Assembly: GCA_026545765.1 (NCBI GenBank)
Contig: JAIFAC010000185.1
Location: 62,001-126,000 of the forward strand
From: Plantago major
Lineage: Eukaryota; Streptophyta; Magnoliopsida; Lamiales; Plantaginaceae
Length of the DNA stretch: 64,000 nucleotides
Direction of reading: 5' to 3'
The notes under the pieces were generated by a model, which saw only the letters and a list, made by a program, of their open reading frames with translations, did no database searches and was not told the origin of the DNA. Made by a program: the position numbers and the translations under genes. Below are positions 12,497-25,900 of this stretch, piece by piece (position 1 is the first letter of the stretch; every line of letters begins with the position of its first letter).

Positions 12497-12740
12497 GGTA
12501 GGCCTGCAAACGAGCCGAGCCGAGCTATGCCCGAGCTTGGCTCGTTTATCATTTTTGTACTCGAGCTCGAGCTCAATCGAGTTGCGAAATTTGAGCTCGA
12601 GCTCGAAATAATTTGTTCGACTCGAGCTCGGCTCGTGAACTCGATTTTTTTTTCAAATCGAACCTTTAAAGCTCGAAAGCTCAATTTAGCTCTGTGAGCT
12701 CGAAACTTCCAAAGCTCAAATAAGCTTCTACCAAGTAAAC
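12497..12740. repeat. GAGCTCG/CGAGC-rich dispersed-repeat fragment
   Basis: Begins near TAGGCCTGCAAACGAGCCG and runs through many overlapping CGAGC/GAGCTCGAG palindromic units. This resembles the termini of widespread plant hAT-like non-autonomous elements, but no matching inverted terminus was found to the right, so it is at best a fragment. Confidence 0.4.
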
Positions 12741-12959
12741 TTTCCTAAAATCAAACAGAGTTTAATAAACAAAGAATTAAGTAATTAGTCGAACTCAATG
12801 TAAGAAATCAAATTTGTCTGGTTCACATTTCACCTCGAGAGTAATCAAAGAATCAGAAGAATCAAATTGGCTTGAAGAATGAAAAAGGAACAAATTCACG
12901 ACAAACACTAACCTTCAATTCGGATCTGATCAGAGAATTGCAAGACTATGGAGGAGGGA

Positions 12960-13250
12960 GAAGCAGAAAGTGATCATGAGCAGCAGCCACAAGGGTGGTC
13001 ATCCATGGAGGTGAGGTGGTGGAGAAGGGCGAGGTGTGGTGGTGGAGAAGGGCTGTGAGGTGTGGTGGTGGAGAAGGTGGCGTGAGGTGTGGTGGTGGAA
13101 GAAGGCGGTGTGGTGGTGGAGAAGGAAAGGTGTGGTGAGAAGGGCAGAGGTGGGTGGTGGAGAAGGGCGTGAGGTGTGGTGGTGGAGACCGTGAAGGGCG
13201 CGACAGGTGGTGGACTGGAGATGGGCGTGAGGGAGGATCGATGGAGATGG
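12960..13250. repeat. GA-rich minisatellite
   Basis: Degenerate tandem units built on GGTGTGGTGGTGGAGAAGG, with unit lengths of roughly 20-30 bp. The minus strand gives a 104-codon open frame made of Pro, His and Ser, which is the expected translation of such a repeat and is not treated as a gene. Confidence 0.7.
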
Positions 13251-13375
13251 AGTCAGCCACTATTTTGGGATTGGAATTTGGAAGTGAACTGAAATGTGAA
13301 CATTAGTAGGGTTTTTTTTTAAATATATATTATATATTATATAATTAATAATAACTACAACCGAAATGACGATTT

Positions 13376-13408
13376 GAAATTTCGAATTTTTACAAAATTC
13401 GAAATTTC
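13376..13408. repeat. Perfect 15-bp hairpin with 3-base loop
   Basis: GAAATTTCGAATTTT is followed by TAC and then its exact reverse complement. It lies in AT-rich DNA with several nearby TCGAAAT motifs. It may be the centre of a small inverted-repeat element. Confidence 0.7.
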
Positions 13409-13951
13409 CAAAAATTAATCGAAATATTTAAAAAAGCTCGAAATGCAACCAAGTTTTTATCGAAATTTTTTATCGAAATGCCGACAGTTTCTGTCATTAC
13501 AGCCATGCTAAGGGATCAATTTAAGCATCAAATGTAATTTTCTTATTTTATTCTTTTTCCTTAAAATTCACACCAAACTAAAATGTAAACCTTGTAAAAT
13601 AACGGTTTATAGTAGTAGTAGTAAACAAATGGCACATAATTAACATGATGGGTAGTATGTCACATGATTTACAGGTTAGTGCACGATGCCGTTTCCTGCA
13701 TTATCTTCCACCTCTCCCTTAACCACCAAGAATGAGTACTGACAAAACGAGACAAAATGAAAATGGTGATTAATCCTATACTATCACTCACTAACAGCCA
13801 TTAACACTCTGTACTAATTACTGTACCTGGTTTAATCAAATCTTTAATTCTTCTCCACTAACTAATCTCAACAACTTTACTGTTTTCATTTCCTTCTCAA
13901 ATCAATTTCTCCTTCTTCTTCTTCATCACTTCTAAACATAGATGGTAAGCC

Positions 13952-16281
13952 ATGGAAAAGCAGAGAAGCTTTTCTGCCAAGCCAGTAAGGAATCTGGTAT
14001 TTTCCTTCACGATTTCCTTCTCGGTAATCTTCCTCGTTTTTTACTTCAGTACCTTTCCTTTTTCTCATCTGGACACACACACTATTCGTTTCAACACTTC
14101 TGCTCCAGTAAGTGAAGTTGACAATGGTGTTATATCATCTTCAATTGTGACGACAACTCGTTTCCGAGAAGATGAAGTTTCTGCCGAGCCTTCCATTGGT
14201 AATCTGAGTTTGGCTTCTTTAGTGAATGCTTCAATTAGTACTCATCCTGCTTCAATTTCCGGTGCTGTTAGTGTTAATACTTCAATTAGTACTGAATCTG
14301 CTGTAATTTCTACTGTTGACAGTGTTAATACTTCAATTAGTACTGAATCTTCTGTAATTTCTACTGTTGGTAGTGTTAATGCTTCAATTAGTACTGAATC
14401 TGATGTAGTTTCAACTGTTGGTAGTGTAAATAGTACTGGTATTTCTAAGGGGAATGAGGTTCAGAAGTTGGATGATGGATTAGGAAGCAGAATTGAGGAG
14501 GATAGTAGTAACGGTGTCTGTGATGTTACTAAAGGGGATTGGGTTGTTGATGAAAGTTATCCATTGTACGAATGCTACTTGTCCGCTTATAGATGAAGGG
14601 TTTAACTGTATGGGTAATGGGAGGTTGGACAAAGCTTACATGAAATGGAGATGGCAGCCTCGAGATTGTGATATTCCTCGGTTTGATGCTGTGAAAATGC
14701 TTGAGTTGATTAGGGGGAAGAGGCTGGTGTTTGTTGGTGATTCGATAAATAGGAATCAATGGGAGTCAATGCTTTGTTTGTTGGTGGGAGCGGTGAAGGA
14801 TCCGAGGAAGGTGTATGAGACGCCATCGAGGGATTACTAAGGGAAGGGTGACTATTGTTTTAAGTTTGAGGTAACCTTGGATATGTTTGTTTGGATTTCT
14901 TCGAATGTGGGGGGTTTTTGTTGTTTAATATGACGGTCTTGCCTTTGGTTTTGCAGGACTATAAGTGTACAGTTGAGTATTATGTTACACACTTTTTAGT
15001 TCACGAGAGTAAGGCTAGACTAGGAAAGAAGCGCGTGCAGACATTGCGTATTGATGTTGTTGATAGAGGGTCTTCGAGATGGAGAGGAGCTGATATTTTG
15101 GTATTCAACACTGCTCATTGGTGGAGTCATTTTAAAACTAAGGCTGGGTGAGTCTCGTTTATCATGAATTCTCTTTGTTTTTTAAGGCAACTATTTGAAC
15201 TCTCTCTGAAACCAGTGGCTCTCCAACAATGGCAAACTTTATATGCACCTCCAGCTGATTAATGTCTCTTGGATATAACAAATTTATATCATATCAAAGA
15301 ACTTGGAAACTGTAGAAGCATGCCCTCCTGGGTTTAAGTATGGGCTCCAATTCATTCATCCAAACTTGGTTATCGTTTTAACTATCTGCCTCAATCTTCA
15401 ATTTTCTCAGTATAACATTCCATTCTTGTATGAAACTTATGAATTTGTGAGTTATTTTGATCACATAGAATCTCATTGTGTTTTGAGGAAGCTAATACTT
15501 CACATATTTTTGTAAGTTGGAGTCATCTGAAAACTTCCTCAGTTTCGAAATAACATGTTATGGTGTTATATTGGTATTGCAGCAGTTCTTGCTGCAAGTT
15601 TTATAATTCACAGTTGGTGATTTATATGCTTGAATCTGCAATGTGGCATGGTATGGGGATTCTTGCAAGTGCATTGTTGGCACTTTGTACGTTTTCCTAG
15701 CTAATCATTGAATTTTAACAGGATCAACTACTACCAGGAAAAGGACCAGGTGTATCCTCAGCTCGATGTTAAAACTGCTTTTAAGAAAGCTCTGTTCACA
15801 TGGGCCTCATGGGTCGATAAGAACATTAACCCAGGGAAAACCAAGATTTTCTTTCGAAGTTCTGCACCTTCTCATTTCAGGTTCGTCAGAAAGTGTTCAA
15901 CAGATGCTGCAAATTTTGTTTCATTTTCACATCTAATCTTATGATTGGTTTTGTTACAGTGGAGGCCTCTGGAACTCTGGTGGCCATTGCAGAGAAGCTT
16001 TTCAACCCATTAATCAGACTTTTATATCTATTTACCCCGAAAAGAACTTGATTGTTGAGGAGGTAATAAGCCAAATGAGGACGCCTGTTACGTTCCTAAA
16101 CATAACACGTTTATCAGATTACAGACCAGATGCTCATCCCTCGATATATGGATCTGCAAATCGCAAAAAAGGTGTTCAAGATTGCAGCCACTGGTGTCTT
16201 CCTGGTGTTCCAGACAATTGGAACGAACTGTTGTACTACCATTTGCAGTCAAAACAGAAGACTGTTAAATCTTCAGACTAG
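13952..16281 (+). CDS. TBL: TRICHOME BIREFRINGENCE-like (TBL) polysaccharide O-acetyltransferase, TBR/TBL1/TBL2 type
   Basis: Exons 13952-14870, 14957-15147, 15722-15880 and 15960-16281, all with GT-AG introns and compatible phases. The protein is about 530 residues. An N-terminal membrane anchor lies at about residues 14-34, then a Ser/Thr-rich stem, a TBL domain starting near [17 protein letters not shown], the GDS motif ([13 protein letters not shown]) and the C-terminal DxxH motif ([18 protein letters not shown]), which supply the Ser, Asp and His of the esterase-type active site. Family members are Golgi type II proteins that acetylate cell-wall polysaccharides. The TBR-like subgroup is inferred from NYYQE and [12 protein letters not shown]. 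Two problems: the frame shifts by +1 near 14570 (net loss of two bases or gain of one), and an in-frame TAA at 14838 lies in a G-run-rich spot where a compensating pair of single-base indels would restore the family sequence. Either consensus errors or a recent pseudogene. Confidence 0.88.
14222..14425 (+). repeat. Four tandem 51-bp units in the TBL stem region
   Basis: Four in-frame copies encode 17-residue units of the type [17 protein letters not shown]. They lie between the membrane anchor and the TBL domain. The last three are nearly identical and the first is more diverged. Such Ser/Thr-rich stems are likely O-glycosylated linkers; copy number would be expected to vary between alleles. 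Confidence 0.85.
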
Positions 16282-16936
16282 ATCTTATCTTCGCGATAAC
16301 ATTCTTTGATCCTGTTTACTGTTCTCAAGAGATTCAACTGTAAAGCCGATTGTAGGAGAATATATAGAATCTTATGTCAGATCACTCTCCTTGTAGTGAG
16401 TTGAAAACATTCAATGGACAGGGATATCATAGTAGTGATTTTTAAATGACATGTATAGGTCTGGCAAAACTTAACACTGTCAAGCACAGTTGAGAAAGGT
16501 ATTGCGGTGCTCCATGTGCGGAAAATATTTTTGTAGACGAGGTCTATTAATAGACCCTGTAATCCATGTCACTTGGAAGAATCTCTCCCCATATGGAGTT
16601 ATATCAATACACTTTGATAAGCAGCACACAAACATGAAAAATAAACTCTACCACATTACAATAAAACATAGCTTCGCAATGGGAAGCTTTTATCTGTGTA
16701 TACCTGAACTACTTTCTAGCTCCCTGGCTCATACTAAATGTTATCTTTATTCAATACAGTGCATAAGATCAGTAAACTATATACTGCAAGTGCATATATC
16801 CTATGTAGCGAACTCACACACCCTCACTCACAAGGAGCCTCCGCTTGTCGCTAAAATGTAGCTGACCATACAATACATTTTTGCGGTTTTTAACAGTGTT
16901 ATATGTCAACCAATATATCCAAGGATACAGGCAATT
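16282..16936. other. Convergent 3' UTR region between TBL and SWN
   Basis: 655 bp between two stop codons facing each other. It contains AATAAA-like signals for both strands (for example near 16637 on + and near 16750 on -). No further gene is seen. The 3' UTRs probably come close or overlap. Confidence 0.55.
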
Positions 16937-19900
16937 TTAGCCAGATTGATGTTTCTTTGCGCGACCTTGAGGTGCTGGTGAGCCCTCTCTCTTTGAACCC
17001 TCTGGCCTACGAGCCCAATGAGGTGCTTGATCTGGACCATACCGATAATCATAAAAGAGCTCCTCACCAGCTTCAATGTGCTCTTTTGCGAAAATGCCAA
17101 CGCGGTGATCACCTGCCACCACCATTACCTGTAGGAACCATACAGTTTCAGATAAATTGAACAAGAAGTCATATTCAAATGGCAGTGCAAAATGAGTACC
17201 TTGGCATAACAGTTGGGGTTCGCAGAGTGGTTTGCGAATTTTAGCTTATCTCCCTTACGGTAGGCATCAAGGACATACTGAAACATATATGACAGTAAAT
17301 CAAATGTTCTTACTAACTTGCTCAGGGTGAAAGCTTTAAAGTAGAGCAAAAACATTAGGATCTATAAAGATCCTGAGGTTGAACCCGACCACCATATTCA
17401 GGTTCTCCTATTTTGCATGTCTAATCGGGATTAAATGACATTAAAGCATAGTTGGTGACTTGGTTCTAAGAAGAAATTGTCACATTGACCTTTCAACTGA
17501 CATAGTATATGCCAGGCTCTTCGACTTAAAAGAGCTGCAAAGATGAGGAGATCATCAAAACATAATCAAGGAAGGATAGGCCACATGTCATTTTTCCCGA
17601 AATCAGGGGGGCAATCTGTTCACTAATGGCGTGCTCTTGCCAGGAAATATATATATTAAGTGAACTTCACTTACGACTTTTATTCATTCCTTATCACTCT
17701 CCTAGATCTGTGTACAAAAAAGTTTTAGGAAGTTTGATCCACGTGGAGGGAGTAATATTGATTAACTTAATCTCTGACCATCATCAAGCCAAGGAATAAC
17801 AAGAATTAAATCGAAGTATTCAAGATCCTTTATAATAATTACCCTTGAAAAGTAAACTTTACTTGCCTGATCATTCAAGTCAAAAAGAAATGATGAATTT
17901 GCACGATCATATATTTTTCCTCGCCTATCTGCTTCTCGGTGGGAGATTAATTCACCAGTATATTCACCTAGATAGTCATTCTTATTCACAGAGTTCTGCA
18001 ATCACAACATCCATTCACATAACATGACATGAACAACAATCATGAAACATAAGTTTCTCCTTTCGTACCTTAAGAAAGGCTCCCCAACCAGCAACATCAG
18101 ACCTCGCCAAGAGGATCTGTACTGATAAAAAGGTATCGTAAACTGAATATATGACATGTGAGGAAGTTCGTAAAATACAAGAAGAAAGTTCTTTACCCTC
18201 TGACGCTGCCTCAGAAGGAGTTTCATATTACCACACTGACCTTCTCCCTGTCTTGGTGGCTCACCTAATGAACCATCACCACAGCTGTAAACGGGCAAAA
18301 AAAGGTTTATTGTTTTTGACAAGAAAATATCATTGTTGATTCTGATTATTATCAACGAGATAACAAGAATATATGTGGGATCAAAAATTTTTTTTTTTTT
18401 GTGTGTGTGTGTTGGGGGGGGGGGGGGGGTGACTGTTATTGGAAAATATGGTAAAAGGTTTTTAACATTTAGCCATAACCACGGTAAAATGTTGAAAATA
18501 AAACGGTCAGGACAAATATGAAAAGATTAAAAGGAACTTCACTCTCTGCACCATGCTAATTATTTTACGCCGTTCACCAGAGGCTGATAAATACTATATA
18601 GTGTGTTTTAGCAATTAAAAAGGAAATAATTTATTCCCGCCCCTAGGACTAACTAAAATAGGAGAAATAAGAAAACACAAAGGGCATAGGGGGAGAGAGG
18701 AAGCAGACAACATGAAGTATTTAGTCACAGAATTTTTAAAGCAAAGATTAAACAGATGAATTAATTAACAGAAAGTATATGCACTCCAATACCTAACCCA
18801 ACAGTTTCGGCAAACATCTGGATCACATTCACGTCCAGCTGCAAAGCAAGGGCATTGCCGGCTTTTGCATTGGCTCTTGGCACAGTGGCATCCTCGAAAC
18901 ACGTTTTTACAATTTTTTGAGCACCTGAAAGTTAAAAGGGTATTAATGAAACAATTCCTTGGTTACAATGAGTCTCACACATATAAATTGAAGGAATGAG
19001 TGATGAAAGATGAATAGTCTTCAGAAAATGACCTGTGCAGATATACGAAAGAATAAATAAATAAGCAGACCTAGACCATCCCTGTTTCTAATAGTATACT
19101 TCTTCCCTTTATAGGGAAGAGACAGTATGATATGACAAATTCTTCTGCAACATATCAACCTATCACGGCATCAACTTATTCATGAATCCATACGAATGAT
19201 AGAGCATTCTGGCCTGAGTGCATAATTATCTTGAGTTGCTGATACTACTTGCGTTCTCATCATAACCAGTTATCAGTTTCTCCAGTCTCCTAGAATATCT
19301 ACCCTACCTTTTTGTTTAACTAATAGTCAATTATTTAAAAATATATATACTTCAGCAGACTACTGAATATGTTTGAAAGATAATGGTCAATTATAAAGTA
19401 AAAGTTAAAAGTACCCGCAGTATTTTTCACAGCATGTCCCATTCTGTACACAAGAGCACTGTTTCCCACACGAAGTCTGGCACCCACATGGAACATAGTG
19501 CTTAGATGGCTGGTCTTTTCCGTCTATTAACCTTCTCCACAGGGATGGATGACCAGCAGATTTCCAAGAAGACTTGATCATTTTTTTTCTGCCCCTCTTA
19601 CGACATATTCTGGACTTGACTAACATCTCTGGGTCCTGATATATCCAACAATATAATTCAACAGATGTGTTGAGTGAAGTTCAAAATGTGAATCAGCTAC
19701 AAGTATAGAGGAAGAAATTAGAAGTGCAAATAATTATTCCTTGTTAGAAAACAAAGCACTTTGATCAACACTAATTGCAAGAGTACATATTCTGTAGGAA
19801 AAAAGATGTAACTGAAGGTCCCCTCCCCTGTATATTGACAGGGGAAGGCCACACTGAATACTCCTCAAACTAGCCATCTAGATAACATGGTAAGAACTGC

Positions 19901-22900
19901 ATATGACCTAGAAAGGCTTGGCATACTAAATGTCAGTACTCTAATGGACCGAAATGACCTCATTCATTTCTTGTCTGGAAGACGAAAGTCTAGATATTAG
20001 CACAATTCAAAACAAACACTAAAATTTACTCATACGGGTCTGGAATGAGATGATATGTATTATATTAATAGTAGCTCGAAACCATTTGATCAAGTAAATT
20101 GAATTTCAGAGGCTTGTTAAATGCATATCTATTAGAGCACTTGTTAAATGCATATCTATTAGGCTTTTCCATATAAAAGGAAAGCAAAGCACATGATATC
20201 TCAATTTCATAACAAAAAAGGAATCCCCAGTTATCCCGTGCGAGCCGAATCAGCTCCTTCTAGTGAGAGTTCATACTTGTATTTGAACTGATTGCACCAC
20301 CAATTTATATACCAAGATATAACAACTTAATAATATGAGACTCTTATTTCTTCGAGGCATGATTTGAAATTAGTAAAAAATTAGAATACTTCCTAAAAAT
20401 AATTAAACGGATGCAATGTTTTCTAATGGGAAAAAAATAGGATATAAATATTACTCCCCTAATTTTTGGATGGGCTATATTGTATTTTCTTTTTCCATCC
20501 AAAAAGAAGGCAGAGGGAAACATTGACAGATAATGTTCTTCAGACTGCGAAAATAACATATATTACGCCATTTTCAGACATCAGTTTAGAAAGCTAGATT
20601 TGAAGAGAGAAGCTGCAAGCATAGTTTTGATTTTATGGATACTCCTATACCTAAAATTTCAATACTCAAGTCAGGATTTTCAAGTTTTGAGTGTTTGGGA
20701 AGCAAGGATAAGCATAAACTGTTACAAACCATATTGTCCAAGTCAGCTTTTCCACCAACTTTTAAATATGAGCTTAGCATGGCCATAGATCCATGAGGGA
20801 AAACCACTCCATCACCAAACATATAACTGTATACTTCTCTACAAGTTTTCAGACCCGAGAGAAAGTTCCTAGCTATGCAGCAACTGCAGAATGTGAGAAT
20901 CCAATTAGCTCAAAAAAATTAGAATAATAATAATGTAACTGAATAAATTAAGAATTTCAAATTCAAGGCAAGGACTATCCAAAATAAGGAAGAAAAAAAG
21001 ATCAAATTTGAACGGTCCTTCAGCCATATATTCTATAATTTCACTGCCAATCGAAAATGCTCTGCTTTTTCTACGTCGAACAAGAAGCAAGCTATCATCA
21101 GGCAATTAAACTGATTTTAATTTTAAAAAATTACTGCTGTTTATAGAGAAACGGAAAATGGACAGCCTCCGATTTCCTACATTTTCGTGGTCACAGAAAA
21201 AGGCACTTATGACTTCAGGAGATTTTTATGTTATGTTGGCCTCATTGCTTCCAAAGTAGAAGGTTCAAATTAGCTGATTCAACAGATATGTTTTACTTGA
21301 ATTAAAAATCAGGACGATGCCAATTCGGCCCACTTTCATATAATATAATGCTTGGAAAGGTACTAGATAAAAGACCAAGGGAAGAACCCATGTATAGAAG
21401 ACAGTAGATTACTCTACCTGTTTCTTCCAAATACTTCTATTCCCTTTAAGTACAAGTCTTTCTCGAATGGCTTCCACTCATTCTTTACATATGCATGTTG
21501 TTTGATGAAGAGATCTTCATCTTGCTGCACGGAGAGTTCAGCAACTTCGTTGACTTTACCACTGAAAGAATCCCCAGCTTTATGACCAGTTACACTATCA
21601 GGAACGTCCAAGTCTACTTTGTGGGCTTGTAGAGCTTCATGCTCTGAACCAGCGGCAGGCACAAAGAGGTCGTTATCACTTGATTCACCAGAGTGAGGCA
21701 CCTGTTCCCCAAGTGCTTTGCTATCATCCGCAGCATATGAGATCACCAACTTCAGTTTCTTACAGGAGGAACTTGCTAACTCGTCAGGAACCAAGTCTTG
21801 TACTTGGCGCTTTCCTTTGATTTCAAGATCATTTGCTGTGATGATAGCATATATTCATGATACATAACCATCACAATATTTCAAAACAGAACAAGGAAAA
21901 GATATATAGAACCCCAACAGTTTTGTCACCTTGCTCGATATGTTTGTCTTCAACTACTTCGCTTTGCGACTCATCCAAGACATCTACCTCTGAATTTTTT
22001 GGCAAGTGGCGCAACGCATTCCCCTGAAAGGGAACAAGAAGAATTTTAATCATATACACAAAGTGAACTTGTCCATAATATAGATTTGCCCAAGTCAGGA
22101 AAATCATCAACTTAATTGTCATTTATTACAAAGGGTAACTTTTACAAGTCCTAATTTACATGCACAGGTCCTGAAAGTGATGAAAAGTATACACTCCAAT
22201 AATAAAGAGAGTTGTGTATTTTTCCTTCCTGACAGAGTGACAGGTGAGGTCTAACAACTTGAGATCAATTAAACACAAACCAAATGCAGTGAACATGTCC
22301 AAGATTTAACCGTGACAAATAAAAGTAAATTAGCACTAGCACGTCCACGTTGCAATCGTAGTCTAGCTACTTTAATTTTTTTTTCCTCGGCTTTCCAAAA
22401 CTACGGTTGAGTCTCCACATTCGCTGCAGATACTACAGGTTCAAAATGATAGGCCCATATTGCTTTTCTTGTTAAAAAGAAATTTAGGAAGTAAAAAACA
22501 AAATCCAATGACAATACTAAACTAACTGCATACGCCATTAACTTTGCTTCATATATTGTATACACTTCGCACCAACCCTCTTGCACATCTGTTTCGTTTC
22601 TTACTGCACCAATTACATAATTTCCCGAACAAAAACCAACCAATTTTACAACTCTCACAAATGAGTTAAATAATCCTTACACATGATATGATGAAGTTCT
22701 ATGAAGAGAAAGGATAAAAATTACCGACGCAAAATTATAACCAATTACTAGTAAAAGACAGGGTATCTATATTTTAACATTGTTTGATAAGACGCATTAC
22801 CTGAAGATAACATTGACCACCACAAGGTTTACGTTCCTCTTCAGGCTCAGAGGGGTAGGCTTGCTTTTCATTCTGTAAACCAACAATATTAAGAAGTGGG

Positions 22901-25900
22901 ATATATTTCAGTAATAATAATGATAATAATAACAGCAACAAACAAAATAACAATAACGACAAAAATGAAAAAAGAAACTTGCTTCGTACTGGATGAATTA
23001 GACTTTGTGAACAGCCATGCAGACGGCAGTCAAATACCTGTCAACAAAGAACACACAATTATGAGCGCAGAAAACAAACCGATAATCATGGCCAGACAAA
23101 TGCTCTTTGATGGCAATTACTCCCTCCCTCCCACAAATTAGCCCAGTGCTTTTGGGTGTTCATTTTAAGGAAAATAAATAAGGAATGATAGAATGGATAA
23201 AAGTGAAAAGTAGCTGTAGATAGATAATAAAATGTGAGAGAATAAATAAAGAATGGATAAATTAGGTGATATAGAACGCAGGATGATGAAGTATTTGCAT
23301 TTTGGGATGGGATTAGATTTTTGGAACGTAGTAAAAGGGAAGTAGGACCAAATTAATGAGGTGGAGGGAGTATTATTTTATTTTGCTTATTTTTGGAAAA
23401 CAGAATTTCATTCCAAAACAGATAATATGTACAAACTCCAACTCCATCAGTTATCAGGTATCACTTGGATACCTATCTAATTCTAAGCATCTTCTGTGAC
23501 TTCCGATCTTTCAAACATATAACAATCAATAGTGCACACACTGTACACTTGTTTGTTCACCTGGTCTATTATGCATGTTAAACAAATAATTTTGCTTTTC
23601 AATGCATCCCAAGTTTCATGAACAGTCTCTGCTAGCTAGAATAGCCCTAAAATTCGCCGAAACTACTACTCCGTTTGTCAGCTACAATGAAACAGTTTAC
23701 CTCAGCACTCCATGGTAATGGTGTCCAGAGGATCCTAATTCATTTCAGGAGAGTTTTTTTTTTTTCAAATAATTACGGGATCAGGACAGAAAAACAAAGA
23801 ATAGAAATAGCATCCCAATCCTCAACAAATGAAATCAAGAACAGAATAGCCTGTCCTCAACAAAATCAAATCAAGAACAGAATAGAAACCCTATCCTTAA
23901 CAAAATAAATAGCACCCGTCCTCATAACAGAACTGGAACTCCGGCATCACCACAAATTCATGGATGTCATAGCTTAGCTAAGTAAAGTTGTTTTAAAGAG
24001 AAACTTGAGGGTGTTTGGTTTTCATCCATAAAAGTTGTGCAAAGCTTTATTATAGGTTTGGTTAGTTTTACATTTGATGAATGTTAAAAATGGTTGGCCC
24101 AGCTTTGACTTGCTTCCATCTGCTTATTGGCTACTTTTATTTAGAGAATCTAGCGCAAAAATTGAGATACCAAACACTAAAAACTATTCATGGACCATTT
24201 CAATAGCAAATAAGTGCTCTTAGAAAGTACTTGCAAACACTCCCCAAGTCAAGAAACAATACAAATAATTTTTACACCAGTTCTAAGTTGATACAGATAT
24301 GAAATAGTTAGTTAGTACCAACTAAATATTTAAACAAACAGCAGAATGCATGATTACGCCACAGCGATAAAAGAGTGTGAAAACTCACAAGTTGAACTCA
24401 CGTACCAGACAACGACGACAGAATAGATTATCAAAAGAATCTATAGCAGAGTCAAGACTTTTGTCCAAGAATATGATATCTCCAAACCCTTCTTCATTTG
24501 AATATTTCACTTTCTGCTGCTCGGTCATTTGATCTTTTTCCATGAGCAGGTTCCAGCGCTCCTGCATATCATGGTAGTGAACATATCTGACAACAGTGAG
24601 AGGCAACTGTAACATAAGAGTAAAAATGGCAGGCCTCCCAGAAATAAAAGGAGTAATAATCAAAACCAAGCCATGGGTATAGTTTCCGTGTCATTCTCAT
24701 ACATATTCTACTCCATGTCCTGCCAGTGTTACTATTAACTTCACATTACCTGAATCTCCTGAGAGGTCCCTCCAACAAACTTGGTCAATGTATCAATAAC
24801 CTCATTGCCAGTTCCATACTCTCCAATAGCCATCCTAGAAAATCACATTATAAAATATGATTCCGCTGTCTATTAACTACACATACATAAAGATCAGACG
24901 CAAAATGACATTCATACAAACACAAAAGGATCATCTAATGTCCACTATGTTTGGAGCGAAAGAATCATAGTGCTTAGAACAGTATTTATGCCCCATGTCA
25001 ACATGGACCAAGGAAATACAAAATGTAATTCTTTTCAAATATAATAGGATTTCAGTACAAAGTAGTGCTAGCCAACCTGGTCCACTCCAATTAAATTGCA
25101 CATTTGTTTATACAAGTATGCAAGTATTTCCTAAAGCTAAAACAGTAAATATATCAGGAAAATCCCTCAGACTCAAAAGAGAAAATAACTACAACTATAG
25201 ATTTTTATATGAAAGAATGATCAAACCACCACGAAGTAATACGGAAAATAGTGCAAGTGCAATTATGTCCATAAGTTCGCAAACACATAATCGTTTCATC
25301 ATCAATGTGCATAACGGAACTGATGATGCTCTGATCCAATTGTGAAACCAATAGAAGCACCACTAACTAAAACAGAGGGTAGCATCTCTTATTAAACAAG
25401 TAAACCATCATGATAACAGAGAAAATGGGTATTTCGTTGAGCATGTAATCTGAAACCAAATTGCACCGGTGAAGTTATAAAGAAGTGCATACTGCTGGTA
25501 AATGAGCTATAACATTTAGATTGTCAGATTTATCCATGTATTGATCAATCTCAAAATGTTTCTTTTTATGTTGTATTTCATTTCTTTAGTTAGTACTTAA
25601 CATATAACGTGAAGACAACTTAACTTGTTTCTATTAAAGAAAGTGACTTCCCGGCAGAAACAATTATTTCTATTTCTTTTTTGTTTGCTATTTAAAGAGG
25701 CCTTCTTTCAAATGCAAAAAGTCCACTAAGACAGATGATATTATGATAAAATAAGACGTGCATTGAATATACTCATATGGAACTGAGAATAATGGTAATA
25801 AGATATTGAATTCCATTATATCAATGCAGTATTTTTGGAAGCACTGCTTTAACTAGCATATAACAAAGCTAACCTCAGTATACGATCTTCTCCCTCAGAA

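Larger units (their letters stand above)
11982..13951. other. Intergenic region left of the TBL gene
   Basis: No gene is supported. The stretch holds AT-rich unique-looking DNA (11982-12480), a GAGCTCG-rich repeat, a GA-rich minisatellite, a perfect hairpin (each listed separately), and the presumed TBL promoter and CT-rich 5' leader just before 13952. Confidence 0.6.

Noticed and set aside
12946-13260. 104-codon minus-strand frame rich in Pro, His and Ser
   Set aside because: It is a direct translation of the GA-rich minisatellite, with no independent coding sign.
17744-17760. GGAGGGAGTA, possible Stowaway end in SWN intron
   Set aside because: No matching inverted terminus nearby, so no element can be delimited.
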